From Psoroptes ovis (taxonomy: Eukaryota > Arthropoda > Arachnida > Sarcoptiformes > Psoroptidae), in the NCBI GenBank assembly GCA_002943765.1, contig PQWQ01000001.1, positions 1,178,001 to 1,242,000 of the forward strand: DNA of 64,000 nt. The letters are read 5' to 3'. Below are positions 12,694-24,713 of the stretch, in pieces. Position numbers and translations under genes: made by a program. A model generated the notes under the pieces. The model was given only the letters and a program-made list of their open reading frames with translations. It was not told where the DNA came from and searched no databases. The number at the start of each line of letters is the position of its first letter. Position 1 is the stretch's first letter.

Positions 12694-15600
12694 TCATGCA
12701 AATTTTGATTTAAATATTTCTGATGGCAATTTTTGTTGCATTTCAGATATTTTAAATTTATTCGCCAATTCTTGAATTTTTAATCGTCGTTTAACATGTG
12801 GAAATTGAAAACTAGGAAAAAAAATTGAATTATTTTTTAAAAATTTAAATAAACCAACAAAATAATTTAAAAATTTACCTTTCAGTATTCATTCGACGGC
12901 GACGAAATAGATTCAATGTAACTAATCTTACATATGATGAAAGCAATGATTTACTCAATAACATACGATCAATTATGGGATAATTTATTATAAATCTAAA
13001 AAGAAAAATTTATTTGAAAAGTTATGCTCCCTGCTTATAATAAATGCTTACTTTGAATCCTTGTTATTATTACCGCTGTTTGGCATAAAATTAAGTACAC
13101 GAAATAGACCATTTTTCAATGGATTAATTGTTATGATGAAAATTAAATTTTGTTGCTGCGGTTGTGTGCCATCAATTGTTGATTGTAAATTTTCTATACA
13201 AAAAAAAAATATTAATGAATATTTGCTCATTTTGATTCATTTAAAATGAATACATACTATTATTGAATGGTAATCGATCAAAATCATCCATATTCTCTAT
13301 CCATAATACGAATACTTTAATATCACAACCTTGATTCATGAACAAGAATTCTTTGATCCGCTCATTATTGTTGTTATTTGAATTTTTCGATTCTAAATTT
13401 GAATTGTTATTCGTTGTTGGTTGTTGTTGTTGCTGCTGCTGTTGTAAGAATAATTTTCGTATATTATCATTGGTTTCCATTATGAATGTTTTCAATGATA
13501 TTTGCTGCTGTTGTTGATTTTGTTTTGTTGATGGTGCCACAAATATTAATTCATGCAAAACATCATTCCAATAATAAATATTTTGACACAAATTATTAGC
13601 TGAATTGGTACATATTTCATTACCTAATGATTGTAGAAAATATTTAAACACTGGATTCGTAAGCGATTGTTGTTGATTTGCTTGAAATACATCCAATTCA
13701 TTTGTAAAATTTTTCGGTATATAAAATATCAACACCATATCATTGATACGATTTGATAATTGATCTAATTTCATTAATTGTTCAATAAATGAATCAGAAT
13801 GATTATTCAATGTTAATAATGAACGTGTTGATAATTTTGATATTTGATCATTTATGCTTGAATTAACATTGTTTGAATTTGTATTATTCGTATCGGTCAA
13901 TAATGATTTATTGAAATCAAAATTAAATGATTCAAATTGTGATATTATTTGTCTATATGAATCGAAATTTTTCGTTATCGTTGATGATGTTAGTTCATTT
14001 ATGTTGAATGAATTTTCATTCTTAAATGAACTAATATTATTCATTAATTTTGATTTTTCATTGCTTAAATTTTGTTCCACATTTTCCAATAATGATAACA
14101 TTGTATAATAATCATTTTTTAAATTATTTTCTTTATCTTCGATTATATATTGATTTAAATTCAATAACGCGTTATTACCAAATTTAATTTGATGCATTAG
14201 TTTATCATAATAATCTGGAAAATAATTATAGCATAAATTTTTCATCATATGATTGTGATTGAATTCTTGCTGTTTTTGCTTATTTAGATTTTTCTTCATA
14301 ATTATTTCATTCGTTAATCGATCATAATGATCAATGTTTTGTTGAACACGCTTCGATAATGTTTGATTTTTCAATATGAAACAATATTTTCCATATGATG
14401 AACGTATGATACAAATTGTTTCACCATAATTTATTTGTTTATCCAATATCGATATTAATATTGAATTTTCAATAATGAAATAACGAAATTGATTAAATGA
14501 ATATTCATTAATCGATAATGATGATGATGTTGATGATGAACGTATATTGAATAAATGTTCAATTATTTTTGATTCGTTAATATCACATGATATGAGATTA
14601 TTATTAATGTTATAATAATTATTTATCTCTAAATTACTCATTAATGTTGCTAAAAATAATTCTGCTGCTTCACGAACACGTAATGATGTTGGTTTGATCA
14701 ATTTTTCAGATTTTATTTGCTGATTTGTTTGTTGCTGTTGTTGATTTGTTTCTTTAGTAGATTTAGATCCAGATATACCTAATTCAATTAATTCGAACAA
14801 TAATCGTATACATAAACGATCATTGATCAAATGTTTATGTTCAGTGATCCAAATAGATAAACATTGATATGCGGCAACAATCGTTGAATGCATATCTTTC
14901 GAATGAAACATTGACGGTTTACAACATTGATTCTCAATAAAACAACATATTTGTTGTATACAAACAATACATTTGTTATTGCAAAGATTTGTTGTTGTCA
15001 AAGTTGATGATGATAATTTCTTTGTTCCTAATGCCATCAATATCTCCAAAGCTGTCAATGAAATATTATAATTTGAATTTTTCAACGAACTTTTACATAA
15101 TATATCTGATACGAATGAAGTTATCAATAGAAATAGATTAATTGATAATTTCTTTGCTTGTTGTTCATTACGTAGATGAAAACAATTAGATTTATTAAAA
15201 AATTCCATCAAATTTTCCACTAATGTGTCACCGTAATCCATTATTATTTCGTTTTGTTGCTGCTGTTGCACATATACATTTGCATTGTTATCATTTGAAT
15301 GTTTATAATTAAAACAATCTTCAATTAAAAATAAAAATGAATTCAATATCATTTGAACATTTATCTGATCCATTTCATTGTATAATGCATTTATAAATAA
15401 TAAAATCAATCGCGGATAAAATGATATGAATGTTTGACATTTTTGATCACTTAAATCATCTTTAATCGGTAAATTTCCATAGTGCATTGAATATGGTATT
15501 AATGATATCAAAATTTTGGTACATGCACGTCGTATCAATATGTGAATAATTGAATCTGATTTATCTTTACGCACAATATAGGTTTCAATACAACGAAAAT

Positions 15601-17594
15601 AATGTGGCATCAATATTTTTGATCCAGGCAAATCAATGTCAAACAAATATATCGAATTAATCAATATACTTGTTGAAATTTGATCTTGATTACACTGATT
15701 ATGATATGGATTTTTTTCCAAATAACGTAAATTGAATTTCAATGCTAAATAAAAACTTGTCAAATAATTTTTCAATTTAGTAAAATCTGGATGACTTTGT
15801 TTAGATAATATTAATGATATGTCTTCATCATCTTTTTTCAATGAAAATATACGACACAATGCGCCAATCGCTTCAGCTTGTCCAGCTTCAAATAAATCTT
15901 TTGAAATTTCAATATCTGATTGATAATTGGGAGTTTGCGATGATTGTTGATTATCATAATAATTTGACAATGTCTTCTCTAATAAATCGCCATATTGATT
16001 GGATACCGTGAGAAATGAAGCAGGGAATAACCATTTGCCGAAAATATCCAAGATTGATGTTAATTTCAAATGATTTTGACGAAAATTTCCAGGTAATAAT
16101 GATGATGGTAACGTGATCGTTGGTAATTGCTGATTAGGTTGATTCAAGCTTCTTGATTGTATATTTCGCTGATTAATATTATTATTACTATTACTATTAC
16201 TGTTATTATTTGCAGAATATTTTTCACTTTTCAACACAGAAAAATTTGGTTTTCGTCTTTCTGGAGGTGTTTGTTGTTGTTGTTGTTGCTGCTGCATTGC
16301 ATTATTTGAATTATTAGCATTGTGATTTGAAGAGGTAATCATTATTGATGGTGATTTGAGCATTTCATATTCAATATCAGCTAAGTTTATATCCGGTATG
16401 CCTAGAAATAAATCCACCAATGTGCATAAACCTTTTATCGCTTTATGAAATATAAATGGTAATGCATTTATTAAATTATTCATATTGCAATTATTTTCCT
16501 GATCAATTTTATCCAATATAAATTTTGGAAAACAAAGATCGATTGGATTGCCGATAATATGTATGAAACGATACCAACATTGTTCGAGGACATTTTTCTC
16601 CAGTAACATTATGATTGTCGTGTATTGCTGAAAATTTATCTTATTATCAATCGGTAATGTTGATTCATGATTATATAATAATGTAATTAATCTTTTTGTC
16701 AGACAAATATTGACACGATTCCATTGTGATATCAATGCTGGACAATGTCTAGAATTCATGCAAACATTCTGCAATGTACGCCAATAAGATGGAGATGGAA
16801 AAAAATATATACAAGAAATCAGCCAACCCTGTGAATGAATATAAGAACAAATTATTTAAATTCTCATTATTTTAAATGTAAATTACTTGAAATAAAGTAC
16901 TAATAACACGATCAGCAATTTGTGTGCCTATATCATTGATGTCTGTTGGTGATTTTAATAATTTTTGATTAATGCCCAGTAGAAAAATCAACAAATGTTC
17001 CCATGTTTTAGCTGAGATAACATTATCGCGTTCAGTTGCAATCGTAATCAATAAACGTAATATTCGATGACAGATTAATGCCTGTTTTGATATAAGATCA
17101 TTGATTGAATCTTGATTTGTTGATTGATTATTCCATTGTCTAGGCAAGAATGCATTATAAAGATGACCAATGATTTTTTGACAATAAATATTAGGATCAT
17201 TTCGTATGGGAAACGGTATACATTTATCTGATGATAAATTCGGTGATAATGAATGTAACCACTCACAATAGATATTAACACAATCACGCACAGCTTCATA
17301 TTGTTCGTTATCGGCTAATGGTAAGCTGAGACCATAACAAATTACTTCCATAATCCAATTAATATCTTTATCATCTTGTAGACAATTCAATAGTAAATTA
17401 TCACCATTTTTATTGTTATTATTAGCATTTAGAGATGATGATGATGATTTATTTAAAATCAAATTATTGACTAAAGGTTTAATCAAAGATGTAACTAATT
17501 GTGGTCCATTAACTTCGGGTAATTTATTTAGTACACTGATTGATTTTTCATGACATATATCTTCAATGTCGATCAATGCATATTCGGTGAACAT
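12694..17594 (-). CDS. RALGAPB: Ral GTPase-activating protein subunit beta
   Basis: Non-catalytic beta subunit of the RalGAP heterodimer that switches off RalA/RalB; needed for activity of the alpha subunits. Exons (minus) 17594-16887, 16828-13258, 13193-13052, 12995-12879 and 12811-12694 join in frame to 1,551 residues (human ~1,494). Landmarks matching the family: an N terminus with KLPEVNGPQLVTSLIKPL and WIMEVICYGLSLPL; SPSYWRTLQN across the first junction; ILDIFGKWLFPASF; EAGQAEAIGALCRIF; SLRVREAAELFLATLM; VLWIENMDDFDRLPF; and INPLKNGLFRV near the end. Poly-Gln and Asn/Ser tracts (CAA/CAG-coded, near 13425-13445 and 16270-16298) fill disordered loops. The 3.57-kb central exon is unusually large. 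Its start lies 321 bases from the COG8 stop. Confidence 0.92.
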
Positions 17595-17915
17595 TTTTAG
17601 CTTTTTTATATTTCTGATTTATTAACGAATCTTGGAAATTGGACATTCACAACATAAGATTTACAAAAACATTAATGATACAAAATATCTGTTTTGAATA
17701 AAATGATCAACAATTCATTCCATACTCTCTTGAACAGGCTAAAAATCCAATTAATTGAAAAAATTGTTTACGTCAAATAAAATAAACAATACAAAATGAT
17801 CCCGGTGTATGTATTGTGGATGGGTGTATTGTTTACATTTAAACATAAGATTTAAGAGCATGCGCGTCATTGAAATGAAAAAAGAGAAAAATTTAAAAAT
17901 TCAAATGAATTTCCA
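17595..17915. other. Gap between COG8 stop and RALGAPB start
   Basis: It holds the RALGAPB promoter side and the COG8 3' end (both minus strand). AT-rich except for a GC-containing GCATGCGCG at 17858-17866. No coding potential seen. Confidence 0.5.
17859..17865. promoter_or_regulatory. CATGCGC (NRF1/ewg-like half site)
   Basis: CATGCGC inside GAGCATGCGCGTC, about 265 bases upstream of the RALGAPB start codon. It resembles the NRF1/erect-wing consensus half site and stands out in very AT-rich DNA. A second CATGCGC precedes BubR1. Function is inferred from motif only. Confidence 0.25.
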
Positions 17916-19800
17916 TCAAATTTTATTTATTTTCATCGATATTTCTTTGATCAAATTATTCAAATCATTCATAATTATTTTATAATTCCATTCATAAATA
18001 TTCATTAATTGATAACATCGTGATAATTCATTTGTAGATAAACCAATTTTTTGTTCCAACACATTCAATGGACATAGATTTTGAAATTTTTGATTTAATT
18101 CAGGTAAAAGTGAACAAAATTGTTTACAAAATTCAATGAAATTTGCATATTCATCATTGTTTAGACCGAACTCTTGTTTTCTATTGATTGTGAGATAACA
18201 AATGAATTAATTAATTTATTTATCATTCATATATTATACAAAAATACATACTTGATAAATGATTTCAACTCATCCATAATTTGTATCAAAGATTGATTTA
18301 ATATTTTTACAAATTTAGATATTAACGATAATGGTACATTATTACGTATCTCATGAAATATTGTTGATAAATTTGTTTGATATTTCATTAAAATTGAATG
18401 ATTTTCAATCGCTTTCACTTGATTGTTATTGAATTGTGATAGTGTAAATATTTCATCTAATGAGTTACAGAATTGTTTTGTCGATTCATTCATATAAAAT
18501 TCAAAACGTTTGTGAATGAAATCATTGAATATTAAAATTAATTGTGGCCGAATATCAGCACCGATTTTGTTCATTGATAAACCGAAATAAAAACAATTAT
18601 CAATGATTGGATCAATATATAACATTGTCTTAATATTTAAACAAGATGATAAATTTTTACGTAACAAATGCAAATACTGTTCAATTTTAATCAGTAACCA
18701 ACTATTTATTATTTTTGATTGTAATTTATCCTTATCATCACAGCTGCTTTCAATGATTGATGATTTATTTAATTCAGGAAATATGGCTTGATATTGAGTA
18801 ACGATATCGAAAATATTGACACGAAATGACTCGGTTATGTGATTAATCTGATTCAATGCTATATTATATTGAATTAGAAAATTATTGATCATTTTAGTTT
18901 GTAAAAAACATGCTTACAATGATGTTTATCATCAATTTCTTTGTTCAAATCAGATTGAAACCAAGCATCTCTACACTGCATTTAAGATTAAAACAATGAT
19001 TAATTAATTGATAAATAATTGAAAAGATAATTCATAATTACATTAAGAAAATTTATCCGCAATTCATCTTCATTAAAACGTTCAATTTGTCGAAGATATT
19101 TTATCATTTTCATACAATTGGGCAATTGTATGTTACCACTTAATTCACGCAAAATTTGTGCGACCATAACGTCTTTACATTTATCAACTTCGATCATCAT
19201 GTTCTATATTTTTTATAGTTAAGATGAGATTTAAAACTTTGAATATCATGAATTTTACCTGGAAGATGATGGAATCTTTTGAATGTTTCGAACACAATTG
19301 ATTAACATGATTACAAATTTTAATGGCATCATCATAATAATATGTTCGTATACAATTATTCAATAATTGTGGGATTTCCATAAATTCAATCATTTGTGGA
19401 TATTTTATCAACATTAAGGATACATTATTCCAACGATCAGTAATTGTTTCAGAATTATCACTAAATATTGAACATTGTTCTTTGAATTCAGGAATAATTT
19501 CATTTAAATCATTCATACAATGTTCTAGTGTTTGTAACTATGGAGAAAAATGGAAAATAAAAATTAATTTTTCAATCAATCAATCATCGAACATACATCA
19601 TTAATAATTTCTTTATTGAAATTTGAAATTTTTAAGAATACATCATAATTATTATAAACAATTTTTCGTTTATTATCAATTAAATTTTGTCTTTGTTGTT
19701 CAATTTGTTGTGGCTGTTTTTGCACGAACAATAAACCAGATGAACATAATTTTTCATAATATAATTCATTAACAATTTTAGAATTAAGATTATCCATCAT
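17916..19800 (-). CDS. COG8: Conserved oligomeric Golgi complex subunit 8
   Basis: Lobe-B subunit of the COG tether, required for retrograde traffic within the Golgi and so for glycosyltransferase recycling. Exons (minus) 19800-19597, 19537-19259, 19203-19042, 18975-18918, 18858-18252 and 18180-17916 join in frame to 524 residues (human 612). Family landmarks: NLIDNKRKIVYNNYDVF; MIEFMEIPQLLNNCIRTYYY; GNIQLPNCMKMIKYLRQ; RDAWF; FRVNIFDIVTQYQAIFPE; and NCFYFGLSMNKIGADIRPQL. I chose the ATG at 19800. The frame is open further upstream, to 19863, but only from a TTG, so that extension was not used. It is head-to-head with RAB10 across 1.38 kb. Confidence 0.9.
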
Positions 19801-21180
19801 TATCGATGACAAACCGCAAAGATTTTCGATCAGAAATTGAACATCAAAAAAAAAAATGGTCAATCAAATTGATGACGATAATAAGCAATTTCATGGAAAA
19901 ATTAAAAAAACAATTTTAATCAAAAAACTTTCCAGCAAAAATCTGGAGAAAAACTTGCAACCTATGAATTGGGCATCTGGTGAATGAGGATAAATTTTGC
20001 CCATTTTTTTCTCATTTTTTTTTTTTTTTTTTTTGTTGTTCAATTGCATTTAGCCTTTTGCATTGCAATCACCAAATGAAAATAAACAAACACAACACAC
20101 TCATCATACATACACACACAAACACATAGAAAAAGAAGAGAAAAGAGAGAAAAAAAACGTTCGATTTTTTTGCTTTTTGCTTATTTTCTATTTACCATTT
20201 CGATTTCCATTCATTTCTCACTTGAAAACATTGGCGATAAATGAAGAAATAAAAATCACCAAAAGCTTTTTTGAAAAAATTATCATCGATCATTTCAAAT
20301 GATTATTCACCAGTGTTTTTGATTATTTATGCCTTTGTTTTTTGTGTGTGTGTTTTTTTTTTTTGAAAATTTCAATTCAATTCAAATCGACACCAGCAAC
20401 AACAAAAATAATTCATTTTTTTCTGATGTTCTTATCAATTTTCGAAGTACAATTTCAGTGTACAATGTAGCTTTAAAATTTTGAATACATTCATTCAATC
20501 AACAATACAATTGATTTTTTTTCAAGTTAATTAACTAGTGATTCAACATATTAATTTTATATTTTCATTTTAGTTCATGAATCAAAATATAGCGCGCGCG
20601 GAGACATCCAATGAATAATGATAATAAAAATAATAAAAAAACAATAATAAAAATAATTCAACAAATTGAATCATTAAATCATTGACTCATCATCATATAT
20701 AAATTCAATTTTTTATGTATTTCCGTTTGTATTCGATATTCTATTATTGAATGAATTTTTTTTTTTTTTGAAAAAAGAAAAAGAAATCAAACAGCAACAA
20801 TAATTAATATAAAAATGTTTTGTGAATCAAAAATCTAAGTGGTAAATTTTTTTGAAATAAATATTTATGTTAACCAATAACAATGATGACAAATTAGAAT
20901 TAATTTTTTCCCTTTTTTCTCGAACATTTTTACTGTAGAAATTTGTCAGCAGAAAAAAAAATTGTGTGCTCTTGGTTCAATAAAACAAATTATTTTGTTT
21001 TGATATTAAATTAATCATTGAAAGTCCTTTCAATGCTTTTTTCCTTTTATTTTTGAATTCATTTTTCCTTACATCGTATGCATTTCTATTATTAACAAAA
21101 ATACCCGGCCATAAAAAAATCTTCAAAAATCATACGCTAGATTAAATTGAAAAAATAAAAAACAAAATTGTTCGAAAACA
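19801..21180. other. COG8/RAB10 divergent intergenic region
   Basis: About 1.38 kb holding both promoters and 5' UTRs. It has T-runs (around 20020-20036 and 20347-20361), a short CA/AC stretch (20090-20125), and one GC-rich island, AGCGCGCGCG, at 20591-20600. An open frame at 20063-20302 is low in information and unlike any family. No gene called. Confidence 0.55.
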
Positions 21181-22101
21181 ATGGCAAAGAAAAATTACGA
21201 TCTTTTATTCAAATTATTATTAATTGGTGATTCTGGTGTTGGCAAAACATGTATATTATTTCGTTTTAGTGATGATGCATTTCAGACTACATTTATTTCA
21301 ACGATAGGTATTTATCATTTGTGTGAAAACAATGTATGATATTCAAAATCAAAAATTTTGTAGGAATAGATTTTAAAATTAAAACAATTGAATTAAAAGG
21401 TAAACGAATAAAATTACAAATATGGTATGTTATCATTCATTTTGTTCGAAGTATTGATAAATTAATTGTTTGATATTTTGAATGTCAGGGATACAGCTGG
21501 TCAAGAAAGATTCCATACAATAACAACTAGTTATTATCGTGGTGCTATGGGTATAATGTTAGTGTATGATATAACAAATGCAAAAAGCTTTGATAATATA
21601 GCGAAATGGCTGCGTAATATTGATGAAGTAAGTCTTTTGTTATTTTTTAATTGATTTGTTCTTGTTATTGTATAATTTTTTTTTCTTAATTAACATTGTT
21701 TAAATTTTGTTCCGCTTTTTTCATATTTTCTTTTTCATTAAAATTGTCATTTAGCATGCTAGTGAGGATGTCGAAAAAATGATATTGGGTAACAAATGTG
21801 ACATGACAGATAAAAGAGTTGTTAGCCGCGAACGCGGTGAATCTATTGCGCGTGAACATGGCATCAGATTTTTGGAAACAAGCGCAAAAGCTAATATCAA
21901 TATTGATCGTGCATTCTTAGATCTTGCTGAAGCTATCCTAAATAAGGTAAATACCGAATTCTTGAATTCTATTCAAATCGATAAATCGTTCATTTTTTTT
22001 TGTAGCAAAGTGTCGGACAAATAATGATTGATAAACAAGACAAGATAAACATTTCCAAACCAGAATCTAAGTCATCTGTTGGAAAATGCTGTAATTTTTA
22101 A
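21181..22101 (+). CDS. RAB10: Rab10 small GTPase
   Basis: Ras-superfamily switch for exocytic and basolateral transport and ER dynamics. Exons 21181-21307, 21364-21424, 21489-21627, 21755-21946 and 22006-22101 join to 204 residues. All G motifs are intact: GDSGVGKT (G1), FISTIGIDFKIKTIEL (switch I/RabF1), WDTAGQERFHTITTSYYRGA (G3/switch II), GNKCD (G4) and ETSAK (G5). The N terminus MAKKNYDLLFKLLLIGDSG and LRNIDEHA match Rab10 more closely than Rab8 or Rab13. The C terminus is ...GKCCNF, a CCXX prenylation signal where vertebrate Rab10 ends in -CC. Context before the ATG is AAAACA. Confidence 0.95.
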
Positions 22102-22308
22102 GCAACGATTATTAAATTTTTATCGAATTATCTTCTTATATTCAATTTATCAACAACAACACTTCATTTATTCTTGACAATGGAAAATAATTAAATCAAC
22201 TAGAGATACTCAATATTCATTCTTAAAATTTTGATTATCATCATTCAAATACAAGCGAACTTGATACCTTACTGGAATACAAACCTTGATTAGAAGATTA
22301 CAGAATTG

Positions 22309-22342
<34 letters not shown>

Positions 22343-22598
22343 AATAATAGGAAATCGCAGCTTTTGTGAAAATTGCTTTTATTTTAAATTATTTTAATTT
22401 CAAAAATATCATTTAGATTTTTTTTTCATTTTTGTTCAAAATATAAAAAATTCACAAAAAAAGTTCGCTGTGTGTTTATAAAATTTCTTTGTAAATATGT
22501 CTTCTTTTTTTGATTATATCATTATTAAAAATATTTCTTTGAAAAAAAATAAGTAAAATTTGACCATTTTTTTTTGTATTCAAAATATTCAAAAAATT
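22102..22598. other. RAB10/SLC35A2 convergent 3' region
   Basis: About 500 bases between two convergent stop codons. AT-rich, with a 31-base T homopolymer at 22311-22341 and other T-runs. No gene seen. Confidence 0.6.
22311..22341 (+). repeat. Poly(T) homopolymer, 31 bases
   Basis: Uninterrupted run of 31 T on the plus strand, the longest homopolymer noticed in the window; likely variable in length between individuals or assemblies. Confidence 0.9.
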
Positions 22599-23951
22599 TT
22601 ATCGACGTGTTGATGAAAATAATTTTTTCAGCTTATTCATCGAATCATTCGAAGTGAATAAATCTGGTTTATTATATAAAAATACTGAACTGATTACCAA
22701 CGATGCACCAATAATGAATTGTGATGTAATAATAAAATCAAATACATAAATGGATACAATACATGAAATTATAATCGAAATTGATGTTGCAAAACCTTTT
22801 AAAATATTATCAGCATATTTAACAACGACAGCAACTAAAAGGCCACCTTGTGCATTTAATAATATCACAGTCCATGTTAGCAAAGTATAGCCATGAAAAA
22901 AACCTTTATCATTGATAGCTTCACGATCAGTGATGAATACTTGAATTAGACCGAATGGTATAGCGATTGCAGCTAATTGTAAATTACGTATCCACAATGA
23001 TATATTGGAACAATTTTTTAAAATTTTCTCAAAATAAACGCCAGCAAATCCAGACAATATACAAGCTGTCAATATGGCCATAAAACCAATCAAAATATTT
23101 TGTTCATGATGATTAGTATTGGATGTTAATTTGTTACTGTTATTATTGCTACGTTGTGTTAATTGCACACAAGCAACGCCGATGAATAATATTATTAATG
23201 AAAACCATTGAAATAAAACTAATTTTTTGTTCAATAAAAATACCGAAAATAATGCTGTTGTCAATATTTTCAATTGATATGTAACTTGACTTGTTGCCGG
23301 ATCTAAATGTGTTGCAGCTACATATATTAAATTATTTTGTATATAATAAACAATCGCAGGCACAGCAACTTTAAGCGTTTCCATCGGTTGATTGATTACA
23401 ATTTTTTTAATTACCATATACGTTTTACGTAGACATTTTCCTATTTTTTTTTATTTTGAAAAATCAAATTGATGTAATTGATTAAAAAATAGAAACAAAA
23501 TGAAATCATCAAATAAATCTAGATAAATGATGAATATGATACCTTCATCACGATAAATCATAAAAATACATGTGATTAATTTTAATAATTCAGCCATTAT
23601 AACGGCTGTCGATGATATGAATGCTTCTTTTTGTGTTTTAGCAGCTCTCATAAACAATGTTAATGATGCATTTTGTATTGTCAATGTAATTAATGATATA
23701 TATTTTAAAAATTGTTTTCGAGATTTACTATTTGATGATATTGATTCAATGGATAATTTTAAATTATTATTATTTTTTCGATCATGATCATGATCACGAT
23801 GATCATCACCATCCATATTGACATGTAATGAATTATCATTATGATCATCATCATCATCATTATTAATCGATGATATCATTGTTGTTGTTGTTGTTTGTGT
23901 CGATAAATTTGGTAAAATATAATCATCATCATTTTTAATTTTATCACTCAT
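22599..23951 (-). CDS. SLC35A2: Golgi UDP-galactose transporter-like protein (SLC35A2 family)
   Basis: Imports nucleotide sugar (probably UDP-galactose) into the Golgi lumen in exchange for UMP. Exons (minus) 23951-23543 and 23440-22599 join to 416 residues. Family landmarks: IQNASLTLFMRAAKT, SSTAVIMAELLKLITC, IQNNLIYVAATHLDPATSQV, TYQLKILTTALFS, SGFAGVYFEKILK, GGLLVAVVVKYADNILKG and FATSISI. QNASL and GGLLVAVVVKYADN point to SLC35A2 rather than A3, but exact substrate cannot be read from sequence. The N terminus carries an ~85-residue hydrophilic extension rich in Asp, Asn, His and Thr, absent from the ~325-residue SLC35A3 type. The upstream frame begins with TTG only; the ATG at 23951 was chosen. 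A paralogue lies at 44290-45446. Confidence 0.85.
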
Positions 23952-24713
23952 CGTTTGAAATTTTTTGAATTTAGTTAAATTTCCAAATTTTTCCGTTGTA
24001 AGAAACAATTTAAATTATATTTAATTAGAGAAAATAAAGAAAAATTAATGAAAGAAATAAAATATGGCGGTAACAATGATTGAAAATTTAAATTTGTTAA
24101 AATGTGATCAAAAATAAACACATTAAACAATGAATGATGTCTACAAAATTGTTGATTTTATTACGCGTTTAATATTTGATCAATAAAAATTAATAAACTG
24201 TTGATGATATGGTATAGCTTTTGATATTTCTTTTGTGCATCTCCAAGGAATTTATTTAGACTCGACAATTGGCTCTCAAATGTTTATTTTTTCAATGAAA
24301 AATATGCATTTCCATTCACAAAAACAAATGATTGAGGCAAAGCCTTTGTCTGTTGTGTGTCTATGCTGTGTGTGTTGGTGTTTTATCAGCTGATTTTTTT
24401 GTTTTGCTAATTGGGGAAAATTTATACAATAAAAAACATTGACATTGATTTGTGATTTGCAACGATGATGAGGATAACTTAATGTCTGGACAAGTCTCAA
24501 GACATTGCAAAATTTTTTAATGAAATTTTTTGAATGTCGTAGCCGTTGTGTTACAGATCAATTATTTGACCGTTGTTCCTGAGTATCAACATTTTCATGT
24601 ATTGAATTAATTAAATCATTAATTAAATTAATGGGTGATACAACTGTAATTGATTAAGTATTTTATGACCAAGAAATAATTAATCCTTATTTTATTTTAC
24701 AGATTATTGAAAA
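23952..24713. other. SLC35A2 / Tigger-derived gene intergenic region
   Basis: About 760 bases between two outward-facing genes, so both promoters are expected here. A possible 3' splice site (TTTTATTTTACAG at about 24690-24702) just before the ATG at 24714 hints at a non-coding first exon of the plus-strand gene. A minus-strand open frame at 24276-24500 has no family resemblance. Confidence 0.45.

Noticed and set aside
19801..19863. N-terminal extension of COG8 starting at 19863
   Set aside because: The first codon would be TTG; the first ATG in frame is at 19800 and the extra residues have no family match.
20063..20302. Plus-strand ORF between COG8 and RAB10
   Set aside because: Composition reflects CA/GA repeats and T-runs, no family resemblance, and it lies in a divergent promoter region.
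23952..24008. N-terminal extension of the SLC35A2-like protein starting at 24008
   Set aside because: It begins with TTG; the ATG at 23951 is in frame and sufficient.
24276..24500. Minus-strand 74-residue ORF upstream of SLC35A2
   Set aside because: No recognisable domain; position fits a promoter/5' UTR.
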